A DNA stretch of 64,000 bases from Dehalobacter sp. CP. GTDB taxonomy: Bacteria; Bacillota_B; Desulfitobacteriia; Desulfitobacteriales; Syntrophobotulaceae. The position numbers and the translations under genes are program-made. The notes beneath the pieces are model-generated. The model was not told where the DNA came from, did not search any database, and saw only the letters and a program-made list of their open reading frames with translations. The stretch spans positions 62,001-126,000 of the forward strand of contig VMEE01000093.1 in the NCBI GenBank assembly GCA_009910795.1, in the 5' to 3' direction. This document shows, piece after piece, positions 25,895 to 34,669 of the stretch. Within the stretch, counting starts at the first letter, position 1; every line of letters starts with the position of its first letter.

Positions 25895-28450
25895 ATGAAG
25901 GGGCATGAAAGCGTCATGAAAGATAAACTGGTCAGTCAGGCTATAGCTGTGCTGACAGGTGGATTGCTGGCCGTTCAAAGTGAAAAAGAAGCAAGAATAT
26001 TCATATTGGCCATCTGCTTGCTTTTAGTCATAGGAATCGTGGTTATCTGGAAACCACTCGATTTTTTTGGCAGGGCTTCCAAACCTGAAGCGGTACTGCT
26101 GGCCTGCGGGCTTTTAACAGGTTTTTTGTATGGGATGCCGGCAGAGAACAATATCGCTTCTCCGCTGCTTATAGAAAGAATTGAGATACAGGGCAGACTA
26201 TCGGATTGGCGGATTGATGATAAGACCGGTCAGGGGATTTTCATCCTGGAAGATGTTTATCCCGGAACGGAAGAACGCTTGGGGGAAAAATACAGTTTTC
26301 GTGTTTACCCCGAAGAAGATGGGGTGTATATGAAGGGATGGGATCGGGTTAAGCCCGGAGACACCATCTTGGTCACAGCCAGGCTGGAGCATCCCAAACC
26401 TCCGGGAACAGAGGGCGAATTTGACCTTCCGCTTTATTATGCTGTAAGAGGCTTAAGTGGCACGATTACAGCCTTCGGGGAAGCTGATGTACTGGAGGAA
26501 GGTGTTCCGGGTTTTACCTGAAGGATACGTCAGCATGTACATGATATTCTGACTGCGTCCTGGCCGGAGCAAGCCGGTATTCTTGAAGGAATTTTGTTTG
26601 GGGATTCCAGCGGGATCTCTGCGAAAACACTGGAGATGTACAAGGCCGCAGGAGTCATGCATGTTTTTGCGGCTTCGGGATCTAATGTGGCCTTTGTGAT
26701 GGCCCTGGCATGGCTGTCTCTGTTTGGCCTGCCCCGGAAAGCCAGGATTGTCGCAACGATTGGGGTTATCTTGTGTTATGCAGTCTTATGCAGCGGTAAT
26801 CCGCCTATCTTAAGGGCAACCATTTTAGGAACCTCAGTCTTGATCGGCCGCTTAGGCAGTGGAAAGATGTCGCCGCTTAGATGGCTTCTCTTTGCTGCGT
26901 TGATTCTTTATTTATGGAATCCTTTATTTTTGCGTGATATAGGCTTTCAGCTTTCCTTTGCTGCTACTTGGGGAATGCTGGTTCTATCACCCCAGTTGAT
27001 GAAAAATGCCTGGTTCGGCAGGCTGCCTGAATTACTGAGACTACCTGCAGCAGTATCATTTGGCGCTCAGATTGCCGTGATACCCATTATGACGAATGTT
27101 TTTCACAAACTGTCTTTGGCTGGGCTGATCACCAATATATGTATCCTTTTTATGCTCGGCGCGGTTCTGCAGATCGGGCTTATTGGAACGGTATTATCTT
27201 TTGTTCCGGGTATCCCATCCATTTTTTTTCAAGCTGCAGTATGGCTGCTTGAGATCTCTGACCATATATTGACGCTGATTGCATCTTTCCCCTGGGCCTA
27301 TTTTTGGGTATTGAATCCCGGCATGATCTTCTGGATAGCCTGGTATGCACTTTTGGCAGGGGTGTTATTCGGTACGGAAAGAATAAAATTTATTTGGAGC
27401 GTACAGATCAGAAGACTCAGATCAGCTGCGAAGAGATTACGATTACTGCCCTGCCTGAGCAGAATAGGTGACACACTCAAGCCTGGTAAGAACGAAAATA
27501 AGCCGCACCATACGAAGCCGGGATATTTTAATCTGTGGGCTGCAAAGTTCCTGGATTCTACAAAACAACTAAGTTCTGCGAAACTGTTAAGTTTTATTAA
27601 ATTTAGATATGTCTTCGCTTTGCTTATGATGATGCTGCTCTGGCACCCCTGGTCGGCCGGCAAGGCCCTGGAAATTTCGTTTATTGATGTGGGCCAAGGG
27701 GACTGTATCCTGATTCAGACGGCCCGAGAGAACCTGCTTGTCGATACCGGTCCCCGTAAGGAGAACTACAATGCAGCAGAAAAAATTGTGCTTCCTTATC
27801 TGATGGAAAAAAGAATAGGTAAATTGGCTTTTCTTTTTATCACGCACGAGGATGCTGATCATTTGGGAGGGGCGCAATATCTGCTGGCTAATTTGCCTGT
27901 GGCAGAAGTCGCAGTTCCCGAAGCGGGTGATAGAATAACAAATGAAGAATGGCAGTCGGGAATTCCGGCGGAATATTTCCGGAATTACAAAAAGTTTGTA
28001 ACCCTCAAGGCAGGAGACCGTATCCACTTCTTTTCCGGGTTGCAGATCGAGATCATGGCCCCGGTCGAAGAAATAAAGAACACCGGAGCTGACCCAAATA
28101 ATAATTCTTTGGTTTTGCAGCTGGAATATCTCGGATGGAAAATTCTGCTTACAGGGGACATGGAAGTAGAAGAAATGGAATCTATATTAGACAGAGGGGC
28201 TGACTGGAATTCGGATTTTATAAAAATTCCGCATCATGGCGGAAAAGGCTCACTGGATACAGCCTGGTTTGACAGAACCAATCCCCGGGCGGTGTTTGTT
28301 TCTGTAGGCAAAAACAGCTTTGGCCATCCTTCCCGGGAAGTTATCAGCTATTGGGACCAAAGAGGTGTACCCGTATATCGGACAGATATGGACGGTACAA
28401 TACAATTAATCATCAATAAAAAGGGCTGTAAGATAACGACAGGCAGGTAA
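25895..28450 (+). pseudogene. comEC: Competence protein ComEC interrupted by an in-frame TGA
   Basis: Membrane channel for DNA uptake. The frame runs 25895-28450, but a TGA at 26519-26521 stops it after 208 codons; the same frame continues at once as RIRQHVHDILTASWPEQAG and then the competence domain, with no frameshift. Part one holds two membrane helices and the DUF4131-type domain. Part two has about eight helices (VMHVFAASGSNVAFV, GNPPILRATIL, DIGFQLSFAATWG) and a C-terminal metallo-beta-lactamase domain (FIDVGQGDC, THEDADHLGG, LLTGDME). A likely start is ATG 25916 (AAGGGG upstream). Total length, 851 codons, is normal for ComEC, so one base change explains the break. Confidence 0.85.
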
Positions 28451-28534
28451 ACTACTCATTTCTTTTTTATGTAAATTTATGCTATAATCAACAACTGAAT
28501 GAATAATTCATACGTTGAAAAGGAGTTATCGATC

Positions 28535-29053
28535 ATGGAAAAACCGATTGTGACGATTGAAATGGCCAACGGGGATGTCATGAAGGCCGAACTTTACCCT
28601 GAAATAGCCCCGAATACTGTCAATAATTTTATCTCATTAATTAAGAAGGGCTTCTATGACGGTCTGATTTTTCACAGAGTCATTCCTGGTTTTATGATTC
28701 AGGGAGGATGCCCGCAGGGTTCGGGAATGGGCAATCCAGGCTACAGTATCAAAGGAGAATTTTCCGGCAACGGCTTCATTAATGATCTGAAGCATAGCCG
28801 CGGAGTCCTGTCAATGGCCCGCTCCAGAATGGCAGATTCAGCTGGTTCTCAGTTCTTTATCATGGTTAATGATGCACCTCATCTAGACGGCCAATATGCA
28901 GCTTTCGGCAAGGTGATCGAAGGCATGGAATCTGTCGATCATATTGTATCTGTCGAAAGTAACTATCAGGACAGGCCCAATCAGGAACAGGTAATGAAAA
29001 GCGTAACCGTCGACACCAAAGGTGTAGATTACGCTGAACCGGAAACCGTCTAA
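28535..29053 (+). CDS. ppiB: Peptidyl-prolyl cis-trans isomerase, cyclophilin type
   Basis: Cytoplasmic proline isomerase. ATG 28535 has AAAAGGAG ten bases upstream; 172 residues, no signal peptide. Cyclophilin motifs FHRVIPGFMIQGGCPQG (catalytic Arg) and SMARSRMADSAGSQFFIM are intact. A promoter lies at 28483-28488 (TATAAT with extended TGC). It is an extra gene between comEC and holA relative to the usual order. Confidence 0.95.
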   Translation: MEKPIVTIEMANGDVMKAELYPEIAPNTVNNFISLIKKGFYDGLIFHRVIPGFMIQGGCPQGSGMGNPGYSIKGEFSGNGFINDLKHSRGVLSMARSRMADSAGSQFFIMVNDAPHLDGQYAAFGKVIEGMESVDHIVSVESNYQDRPNQEQVMKSVTVDTKGVDYAEPETV

Positions 29054-29199
29054 ATATTTTCGGTCTGAAACATTAAATTTGTCCAGTAAAGACTTAATTT
29101 TAATACGGAAATACAAAAAAATATCAAAGAACATGAATAAAAAGAGGAAGTGCATGGAAATAATACCAAATGAACATCTCTTTTCTCCTCCTCTTTCTT

Positions 29200-29231
29200 T
29201 CCCCTTCATCCGTTGAGGGGGACTTTTTTTG
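29200..29231 (+). terminator. Terminator between ppiB and the chemotaxis gene
   Basis: CCCCT (29201) pairs with AGGGG (29216), extended by TC/GA, followed by seven T. It lies about 150 bases past ppiB in an A/T-rich spacer with a pyrimidine tract. Confidence 0.65.
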
Positions 29232-29345
29232 TTGTAAGATCCCAATGATCTTTGGTTGAAAAGTTATTTGTTCTGCGTTATAGTAGAGATAATTCAAAAT
29301 AATTACTAAATAGGTCATTTTGTGAAGAGAGAGGAAGATATTTCT

Positions 29346-30206
29346 ATGGATCTTGCAGAAAACCATGTAAAAAGCTATGAAGAAATCTTGGAAGCCTACG
29401 TGATGGTATTAGCCAATTTAAAAGAAATAATGCAGGAAGACGTTATGGTGCTGATTACGAATAGGACGGACGCGCTCTGTCACTACTCCGGCTATAAACT
29501 TAATACGAAGGTGGATTCAAGTTTTAAGGTTAGTGATCACCCTCACCTTGTTGAAGCGATGAGAACAGGTAAAATCAGATCGGATATTATGTCCAAAGAG
29601 AGATACGGTATCCCGTTTGCGTCATTCACATACCCAATTAAAGCACCCGATGGAGAAATCATTGGTTGTGTCGGAATCGGTAAAAGCCTAGAAAAAGAGG
29701 GCAGAGTTGAAGAAATTTCTCAAGGTTTAGCAGCAACGCTTCAGCAAGCAAACGCCGGATTGCAGGAAGTTGCCTCAGGATCACAAGGGCTTTCTTTCAA
29801 AATCAGCAATGTGGTAAAATCCGCAAATGAATCCGCCGTGAAAATTAAAGAAATTAATAAGGTCATTAGCGCCATTTCTGATATATCCTCACATTCTAAC
29901 CTGCTGGGTTTGAATGCCGCAATTGAAGCGGCCCGCGCAGGAGAACAGGGAAGAGGCTTTGCGGTGGTTGCGGAAGAAATGCGTAAACTTGCCGCCCAAA
30001 GTAACGACTCAGCTAAAATGGTTAACGAAATACTTACTCAGATGAGAGAATCTATTGAAGGCATTATCAACGAAATCAACCAAATTGGCGGTATTGCTGA
30101 AAATCAGGCAGCAGCAACACAGGAAATCACCGCTGCAATCGAGGAAGTAAGTGAAAACTCACAAAACTTGGTTGAATTATCAAAAATAACCTTTGATTAC
30201 AAATAA
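29346..30206 (+). CDS. Soluble methyl-accepting chemotaxis-type receptor
   Basis: 286-residue cytoplasmic receptor without membrane helices. ATG 29346 has GAGGAAG eight bases upstream. The N-terminal about 125 residues form a small sensor region resembling a PAS/Cache fold ([29 protein letters not shown]). The C-terminal part is the signalling hairpin with the invariant tip around [20 protein letters not shown] and [10 protein letters not shown]. It is shorter than most MCPs. No other chemotaxis gene is in the window. The ligand is unknown. Confidence 0.88.
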   Translation: MDLAENHVKSYEEILEAYVMVLANLKEIMQEDVMVLITNRTDALCHYSGYKLNTKVDSSFKVSDHPHLVEAMRTGKIRSDIMSKERYGIPFASFTYPIKAPDGEIIGCVGIGKSLEKEGRVEEISQGLAATLQQANAGLQEVASGSQGLSFKISNVVKSANESAVKIKEINKVISAISDISSHSNLLGLNAAIEAARAGEQGRGFAVVAEEMRKLAAQSNDSAKMVNEILTQMRESIEGIINEINQIGGIAENQAAATQEITAAIEEVSENSQNLVELSKITFDYK

Positions 30207-30242
30207 GAGAATTTCTTCTTAACTTCAAGGAGAAAATAGGAT

Positions 30243-31307
30243 ATGACATTAGATATAATCAAACATGATATAGAGAACCATGGTATTCCCTCCGTTTATC
30301 TCTGGTACGGCGAGGACCGTTATTCTCTCACCGAGGCTTTGAAACTACTGAAAAATTATTATCTGCTGGATGATCCTTCCGGCAGCAATACAGAACTTCT
30401 TAACGGAAAAGAACAAACCCGGGAAGAAATGATCCAGGCTGCCAATATGACAGCCTTTTTTTCCGGAAAACTAGTGGTTGTTGACGATCTTTCATATTTC
30501 AGTACGGGCAGGACCAAAGGCACTTCCGAACCGGAAAAAAGCACCGAAGAAACAGAACGATCCGATTCAGGGAGAGAAAGCGACCCGGATATCTTGCTGG
30601 AATACTGTCTGAACCCTAATCCGTCCACTTGCCTGGTTCTGATATCGGAAAAAGTAAACAAAGGCAGAAAACTGTTTAAGGAAATCAATAAAAACGGGAA
30701 AACAGTGGAATTTGCTTTTCCGAGGGGCCAGTCGGAATGGATGGCCTGGCTGCAAAAAGAAGCGCTTCAAAACGGGAAGAACCTGAGTGTTCCCGTCGCT
30801 TCGTTTCTTCTGGAATGGGCTGGTCACCAGACGGGGGCGCTCAGTCAGGAACTGGCCAAATTAGCTCTATATACCGGAGAAAAACAAAACATAGAAATTG
30901 AAGATATCCGGAAAATAAGTTTGCCGATGATCGAGACGACGGTCTTTGCGATGTTGGATGCCATCGCGGCAGAGAATACCAAAGACGCATTGGCCAGGCT
31001 TAGCGAAGTGCTCAGTCAGGAACATTACCTCAAGGTGCATACCATGATTGTCCGCCATATCCGGCTGTTGCTGGCAGCGAGCATTTGGCGGGCCCGCAAG
31101 GGCACAGTCAATGATTTTATGGGCACTGCAGGAATCAGGACATTCTTTGAAGGAAATAAACTCTTTCAGCAAGCGGGCTCTTTTTCAGCCAACAGATTGG
31201 CTGAGGCCATGGAAGATTGTCTTCAGACTGAGCTGGCGTTAAAAAGCAGCGGAGGGAACCCTCAGCTGCTACTGGAAATAATGGTTATACGATTATGTAA
31301 GAAATAA
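30243..31307 (+). CDS. holA: DNA polymerase III subunit delta
   Basis: Clamp-loader subunit that opens the sliding clamp. 354 residues; AAGGAG precedes ATG. VYLWYGEDRYSLTEALKLL at the N-terminus, the LVVVDDLSYF segment and the C-terminal helical domain (HYLKVHTMIVRHIRLLLAA) match HolA. An acidic, serine-rich linker (about 85-112) is species-specific. Convergent with rpsT, as usual. Confidence 0.92.
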   Translation: MTLDIIKHDIENHGIPSVYLWYGEDRYSLTEALKLLKNYYLLDDPSGSNTELLNGKEQTREEMIQAANMTAFFSGKLVVVDDLSYFSTGRTKGTSEPEKSTEETERSDSGRESDPDILLEYCLNPNPSTCLVLISEKVNKGRKLFKEINKNGKTVEFAFPRGQSEWMAWLQKEALQNGKNLSVPVASFLLEWAGHQTGALSQELAKLALYTGEKQNIEIEDIRKISLPMIETTVFAMLDAIAAENTKDALARLSEVLSQEHYLKVHTMIVRHIRLLLAASIWRARKGTVNDFMGTAGIRTFFEGNKLFQQAGSFSANRLAEAMEDCLQTELALKSSGGNPQLLLEIMVIRLCKK

Positions 31308-31315
31308 CGTAATCA

Positions 31316-31352
31316 TAAAAAGAGGATGCCTCAGGGTTCTGAGATATCCTCT
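31316..31352 (-). terminator. Terminator for rpsT (minus strand), possibly shared with holA
   Basis: AGAGGAT..CTCAG / CTGAG..ATCCTCT hairpin (31321-31352). On the minus strand the stem is followed by CTTTTTATG. It lies between the convergent holA and rpsT. Confidence 0.75.
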
Positions 31353-31355
31353 CTA

Positions 31356-31430
31356 ATGTCTATGGAGCGTGAAGCGTTTAAATAGCCTTCACGGATGCTG
31401 CGACGTCCATGGAGGGACTCGTGCAGCGTT
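31356..31430. repeat. Repeat-family spacer abutting rpsT
   Basis: Contains GCGTTTAAATAGCCTT (31374) and GCGACGTCC (31400), both near-identical to parts of 19766-19880, and the hairpin GTGAAGC...GCCTTCAC. It sits between the rpsT stop codon and its terminator. Confidence 0.6.
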
Positions 31431-31432
31431 GC

Positions 31433-31705
31433 TTAGCTGGCTTTATTACTCAAAGCCTGAAATTTTTTGGCCATTCTGGATTTTTTGCGAGCTGCTTTGT
31501 TTTTGTGGATCAAACCTTTGGCAGCAGCTTTATCAAGTGCACGGGAAGCCTTTTGCAGAGCTTCAACAGCATTTTCAGGATTATTGTTTACAGCTTCCTC
31601 AAAACGACGAATAGCGGTTCGTAAGGAAGATCTGGCAGCAGTATTCTTGGCATTCTGTAATTTGCTTAGTTGGACCCTCTTGATTGCTGATTTAATATTT
31701 GGCAT
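31433..31705 (-). CDS. rpsT: 30S ribosomal protein S20
   Basis: 90 residues: MPNIKSAIKRVQLSKLQNAK at the start and KGLIHKNKAARKKSRMAKK near the end, the S20 signature. ATG 31705 has AAGGGGGTG upstream; the frame open to 31753 continues past that site and is not coding. Promoter upstream on the minus strand: TTGCAT, 18 bases, TAAAAT (31756-31785 area). Confidence 0.97.
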   Translation of the reverse strand: MPNIKSAIKRVQLSKLQNAKNTAARSSLRTAIRRFEEAVNNNPENAVEALQKASRALDKAAAKGLIHKNKAARKKSRMAKKFQALSNKAS

Positions 31706-31924
31706 ACAGTCACCCCCTTCGAAACATCTAACTACCGCACGTTTTTTAGACAAAAGTTATTTTATCATATTTTAGCAATACTATGCAACTAAATTCTAAA
31801 AAAAGAATAACCCGCCTTTACGGATTACCATGTCAACCCTAAATCTTATACCATCCTGAAATATATTTTACTTTTTTACTATAGTGATACAGAACAAATA
31901 GGTACAGAACAAATATATTTCTAA

Positions 31925-31952
31925 TTGACGAATCTCAAAACTCTGTGATAAT
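31925..31952 (+). promoter_or_regulatory. Promoter of the LIV-type importer operon
   Basis: -35 TTGACG (31925-31930), a 16-base spacer, -10 GATAAT (31947-31952). It gives a leader of about 520 bases before livK. Confidence 0.7.
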
Positions 31953-31984
31953 ATAGATTCAAATCAATAACATTATTGTATAAA

Positions 31985-32263
31985 AGTAATGATGGGGTAA
32001 AGTAAACGGTATGAGCTTTCCAGGGAGGAAACGTCTTAGACTGAAAGCGTTTCTATCGCATTGATCGTTGAAGGTTCACCCCTGAACTTCCGGACTGAAA
32101 CCTTTGGGTAAGTAGGCCTGGACGGAGGCTCCCACCGTTAAAAGGGAGGGGGTATAAGGAAGAATAAAGTCCCGTACCTACTGAAAAGTGGGGTCTGCTT
32201 AGACCCAAATAGGGTGGTACCGCGAAGCACTTTCGTCCCTTCAGGGATGAGAAGTGTTTTTTT
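31985..32263 (+). promoter_or_regulatory. First T-box leader of the importer operon, specifier probably TTC
   Basis: Complete T-box. Basal stem I GGGGT (31994-31998) pairs with ACCCC (32078-32082); AACGGT pairs with ATCGTT above the specifier loop, whose 5' side carries AGTA and 3' side reads GAAGGTTCACC. By alignment with the ileS leader of this window (GAAAATCACC) the specifier is TTC (Phe, 32075-32077), followed by the usual purine; GTT (Val) is the alternative. Stem III GGGTCT...AGACCC, the T-box AGGGTGGTACCGCG (32211-32224) and a terminator (32226-32263, CACTT...AAGTG with seven T) follow. Confidence 0.88.
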
Positions 32264-32267
32264 AGTT

Positions 32268-32312
32268 GGCTGCAAGGAGCGGCTAGCAAGGCCACGGATG
32301 TCCACGGACCAC
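32268..32312. repeat. Repeat-like insert between the two T-box modules
   Basis: GCAAGGAGCGGCTA resembles GCAAGGAGCGCTA at 19864-19876, and the ACGGATGTCC / CCACGG words recur in other family spacers. It occupies the place where stem I of the second T-box should be. Confidence 0.4.
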
Positions 32313-32324
32313 ACCTAAGTTTCA

Positions 32325-32444
32325 GCAGGGAAAGATTTCTTTATTCGTACTCTTAAGAGAGGGCTGGAGTGATCCGGCTAACTGGGGTGGTACCGCGGAA
32401 GGCCACAGCTTTCGTCCCGGCGAAGGCTGTGGCTTGTTGTTTTC
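32325..32444 (+). promoter_or_regulatory. Second, apparently truncated T-box module before livK
   Basis: Stem III (AGGGCTGG agtgat CCGGCT), the T-box GGGGTGGTACCGCGG (32384-32398) and the terminator GCCACAGC...GCTGTGGC (32403-32433) with a weak T tract are clear. No stem I or specifier loop is visible in the 60 bases upstream, so tRNA sensing by this copy is doubtful. It may act as a constitutive attenuator or be a remnant. Confidence 0.75.
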
Positions 32445-32480
32445 TGGTGTATCAGAAAAATATGAATGTAGGAGTGAAGG

Positions 32481-33674
32481 ATGATGAAAAGAAAGTTCAA
32501 AGGTTTCACAGGGAGTATGGTAGTAGCTTTATTATTGGCGGTCAGCCTGATATTGGGGGGCTGCAGCTCCGGGAAGAGCAGTACGGCAGGCAGTGAGACA
32601 GCAGAACCTTACAAAGTGGGTGCGGTTCTCGATATCAGCGGGACTTCCTCTTCTTTGGGCACACCTGAACGCGATACACTGTTGATGATGGTGGACAAAA
32701 TCAATGCCGAAGGCGGTATTCAAGGCCATCCGATTGAACTGATCATTGAGGACAATAAAAGTGATGAGACTGAGGCTGTACTTGCTGCGAATAAGCTGAT
32801 CGAAAAAGGCGTCCTTGCAGTTTTAGGCGGCAGCTCCAGCGGAACCTCGATGGCCATCATTAAAACTGTCCAGGATGCGCAAACTCCGATGATTTCTCTG
32901 GCAGCAGCCAGCAGCATCGTTGAACCGGTTGCTGAAAGACAATGGGTATTTAAAACAGCCCAGAGCGATATTGTCATGATCAATAAAATCATGGAATATC
33001 TCAAGAAGAATAACATGACGAAGATTGCCTTTATGTATATGAACAATGCCTATGGCGACAATGGCAAGAAGGCCATCAGCGCTGCAGCTCCCCCCAATGG
33101 GATCACCATCGTTGCCGAAGAAAAATTTGACGCGACAGACAATGATATGACGCCGCAATTGACGAATATCAAGAGCAGCGGAGCTCAGGCAGTCGTCGTA
33201 TGGGCGATTCCGCCTTCGGCCTCCATCCTGACGAAGAACTATAAAGATCTTGGACTGACGATTCCGCTCATTCACAGTCATGGCGTCGGTAATCAAAAGT
33301 TCATCGAACTTGCCAAGGACGCTGCTGACGGAGTGATCCTTCCAATCGGCAAGCTTCCAGTGGCCGATCAGATTGCGGATTCTGATCCGCAGAAAGCAGT
33401 GCTTACAAGTTATATCAATGATTACCAAAACAAATACAATACCGCACCCAATTCATTCGGTGGTTATGCGGCAGATGCTTTAAGTCTCTTGGTCAAGGCG
33501 ATCGAAAAAGCTGGTCCGGACCGCAGCGCCATTCGGGATGAACTGGAAAAAACGCAGGGACTTGTCGGCGTATCCGGGGTATTTAATATGTCTGAACAGA
33601 ATCATAATGGCTTAAGCGAGGATTCCGCCGTTTTGGTTCAGATCGAAGACAGCAAATGGAAAATATTACAGTAA
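32481..33674 (+). CDS. livK: ABC transporter substrate-binding lipoprotein, LivK/LivJ type
   Basis: Extracellular amino-acid receptor of a LIV-type (HAAT) importer. 397 residues: lipoprotein signal with lipobox LGGC (mature Cys at about residue 28), then a periplasmic-binding fold (PYKVGAVLDISGTSSSLGTP; GGSSSGTSMAIIKTVQ, ligand-loop type). GGAG precedes tandem ATGs. First gene of livKHMGF. Substrate is uncertain: branched-chain by family, aromatic if the TTC specifier is right. A 20-base imperfect tandem duplication (ATTACAGTAACG twice) covers its stop codon. Confidence 0.92.
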   Translation: MMKRKFKGFTGSMVVALLLAVSLILGGCSSGKSSTAGSETAEPYKVGAVLDISGTSSSLGTPERDTLLMMVDKINAEGGIQGHPIELIIEDNKSDETEAVLAANKLIEKGVLAVLGGSSSGTSMAIIKTVQDAQTPMISLAAASSIVEPVAERQWVFKTAQSDIVMINKIMEYLKKNNMTKIAFMYMNNAYGDNGKKAISAAAPPNGITIVAEEKFDATDNDMTPQLTNIKSSGAQAVVVWAIPPSASILTKNYKDLGLTIPLIHSHGVGNQKFIELAKDAADGVILPIGKLPVADQIADSDPQKAVLTSYINDYQNKYNTAPNSFGGYAADALSLLVKAIEKAGPDRSAIRDELEKTQGLVGVSGVFNMSEQNHNGLSEDSAVLVQIEDSKWKILQ

Positions 33675-33708
33675 CGAGGGCGAAATTACAGTAACGGAGT
33701 GAAACCTG

Positions 33709-34584
33709 ATGGGAGAACAACTACTGCAGCTATTATTCAGCGGGCTTACGCTTGGAAGTATTTATTCCATTATTGCCCTTATCCTGGTCATCACCTATAA
33801 AGTAACAGGCATATTAAATCTAGCCCTTGGGGAATTTCTGGTTATCGGGGCACTTCTGACGGTCAGTTTCAAATCAATGGGGATGCCGCTAATAGCGGCC
33901 TCCCTTCTCGCCATGGTTGTTGTCGCTTTGTTGGCGGGGGTGCTCGAAAGGCTGACGATCAACCAAGCCAGGGGAGCCAGCAGCCTGACGATGCTGATCA
34001 TTACAATTGGTATTTCCATATCCTTAAGGGGACTGGCTCTCCTGATCTGGGGAACGGATACCTACTCTCTGCCCTCCTTTACGGCTAGCGGACCAATCAT
34101 GGCAGGCGGGGCGGCACTCAATCCTCAGAGCATCTGGGTATTTTTGCTGGCAGCGGCAACACTGATCTGCGTCAACACTTTTTTTGGACGGACGTACTGG
34201 GGAAAAGCAGTTAAAGCTTCCGTCCTCAGTCCCATCGGAGCCCAGCTGCAGGGGATCAATCTGAGTACGATTTCCCTAGCCGCATTTGTTTTTTCAGGTG
34301 CTCTGGCTACCGCCGCAGGAATCTGCATCGGACCGGTGACGATGGTCACGTATGATATGGGCTTTATGTTAGGCGTCAAAGGTTTTATCGCGGCAACAAT
34401 TGGCGGATTGGGCAGTATATCCGGAGCTGTTCTGGGGGGATTAATCCTGGGGCTTTTGGAAGCCTACAGTTCCGGACTGATTTCCTCCGGGTTGAATGAT
34501 GCGATCTCTATTGTGATTCTTCTTGCAGTCCTTTTAATCAGGCCGGAAGGGATCCTGGGTGCAATCAGCGAGCGTAAAATTTAA
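33709..34584 (+). CDS. livH: ABC transporter permease, LivH type
   Basis: Membrane subunit of the importer. 291 residues, about eight helices. LivH motifs: LLFSGLTLGSIYSIIALILV, AAFVFSGALATAAGI, KGFIAATIGGLGSISGAVLGG, the last being the region that contacts the ATPase. CGGAGTG precedes ATG. Second gene of the operon. Confidence 0.94.
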   Translation: MGEQLLQLLFSGLTLGSIYSIIALILVITYKVTGILNLALGEFLVIGALLTVSFKSMGMPLIAASLLAMVVVALLAGVLERLTINQARGASSLTMLIITIGISISLRGLALLIWGTDTYSLPSFTASGPIMAGGAALNPQSIWVFLLAAATLICVNTFFGRTYWGKAVKASVLSPIGAQLQGINLSTISLAAFVFSGALATAAGICIGPVTMVTYDMGFMLGVKGFIAATIGGLGSISGAVLGGLILGLLEAYSSGLISSGLNDAISIVILLAVLLIRPEGILGAISERKI

Positions 34585-34669
34585 TCTTAAAACAGGGTTT
34601 CCTTTTGGTATTGATTTGATTTCTTTTGAGTAAGATTTACAGCATCATATGGTAAGGAGCGTATCTTTG

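Noticed and set aside
26519..26560. Selenocysteine read-through of the comEC TGA
   Set aside because: Only a weak five-base stem follows, and ComEC has no known catalytic selenocysteine at this place.
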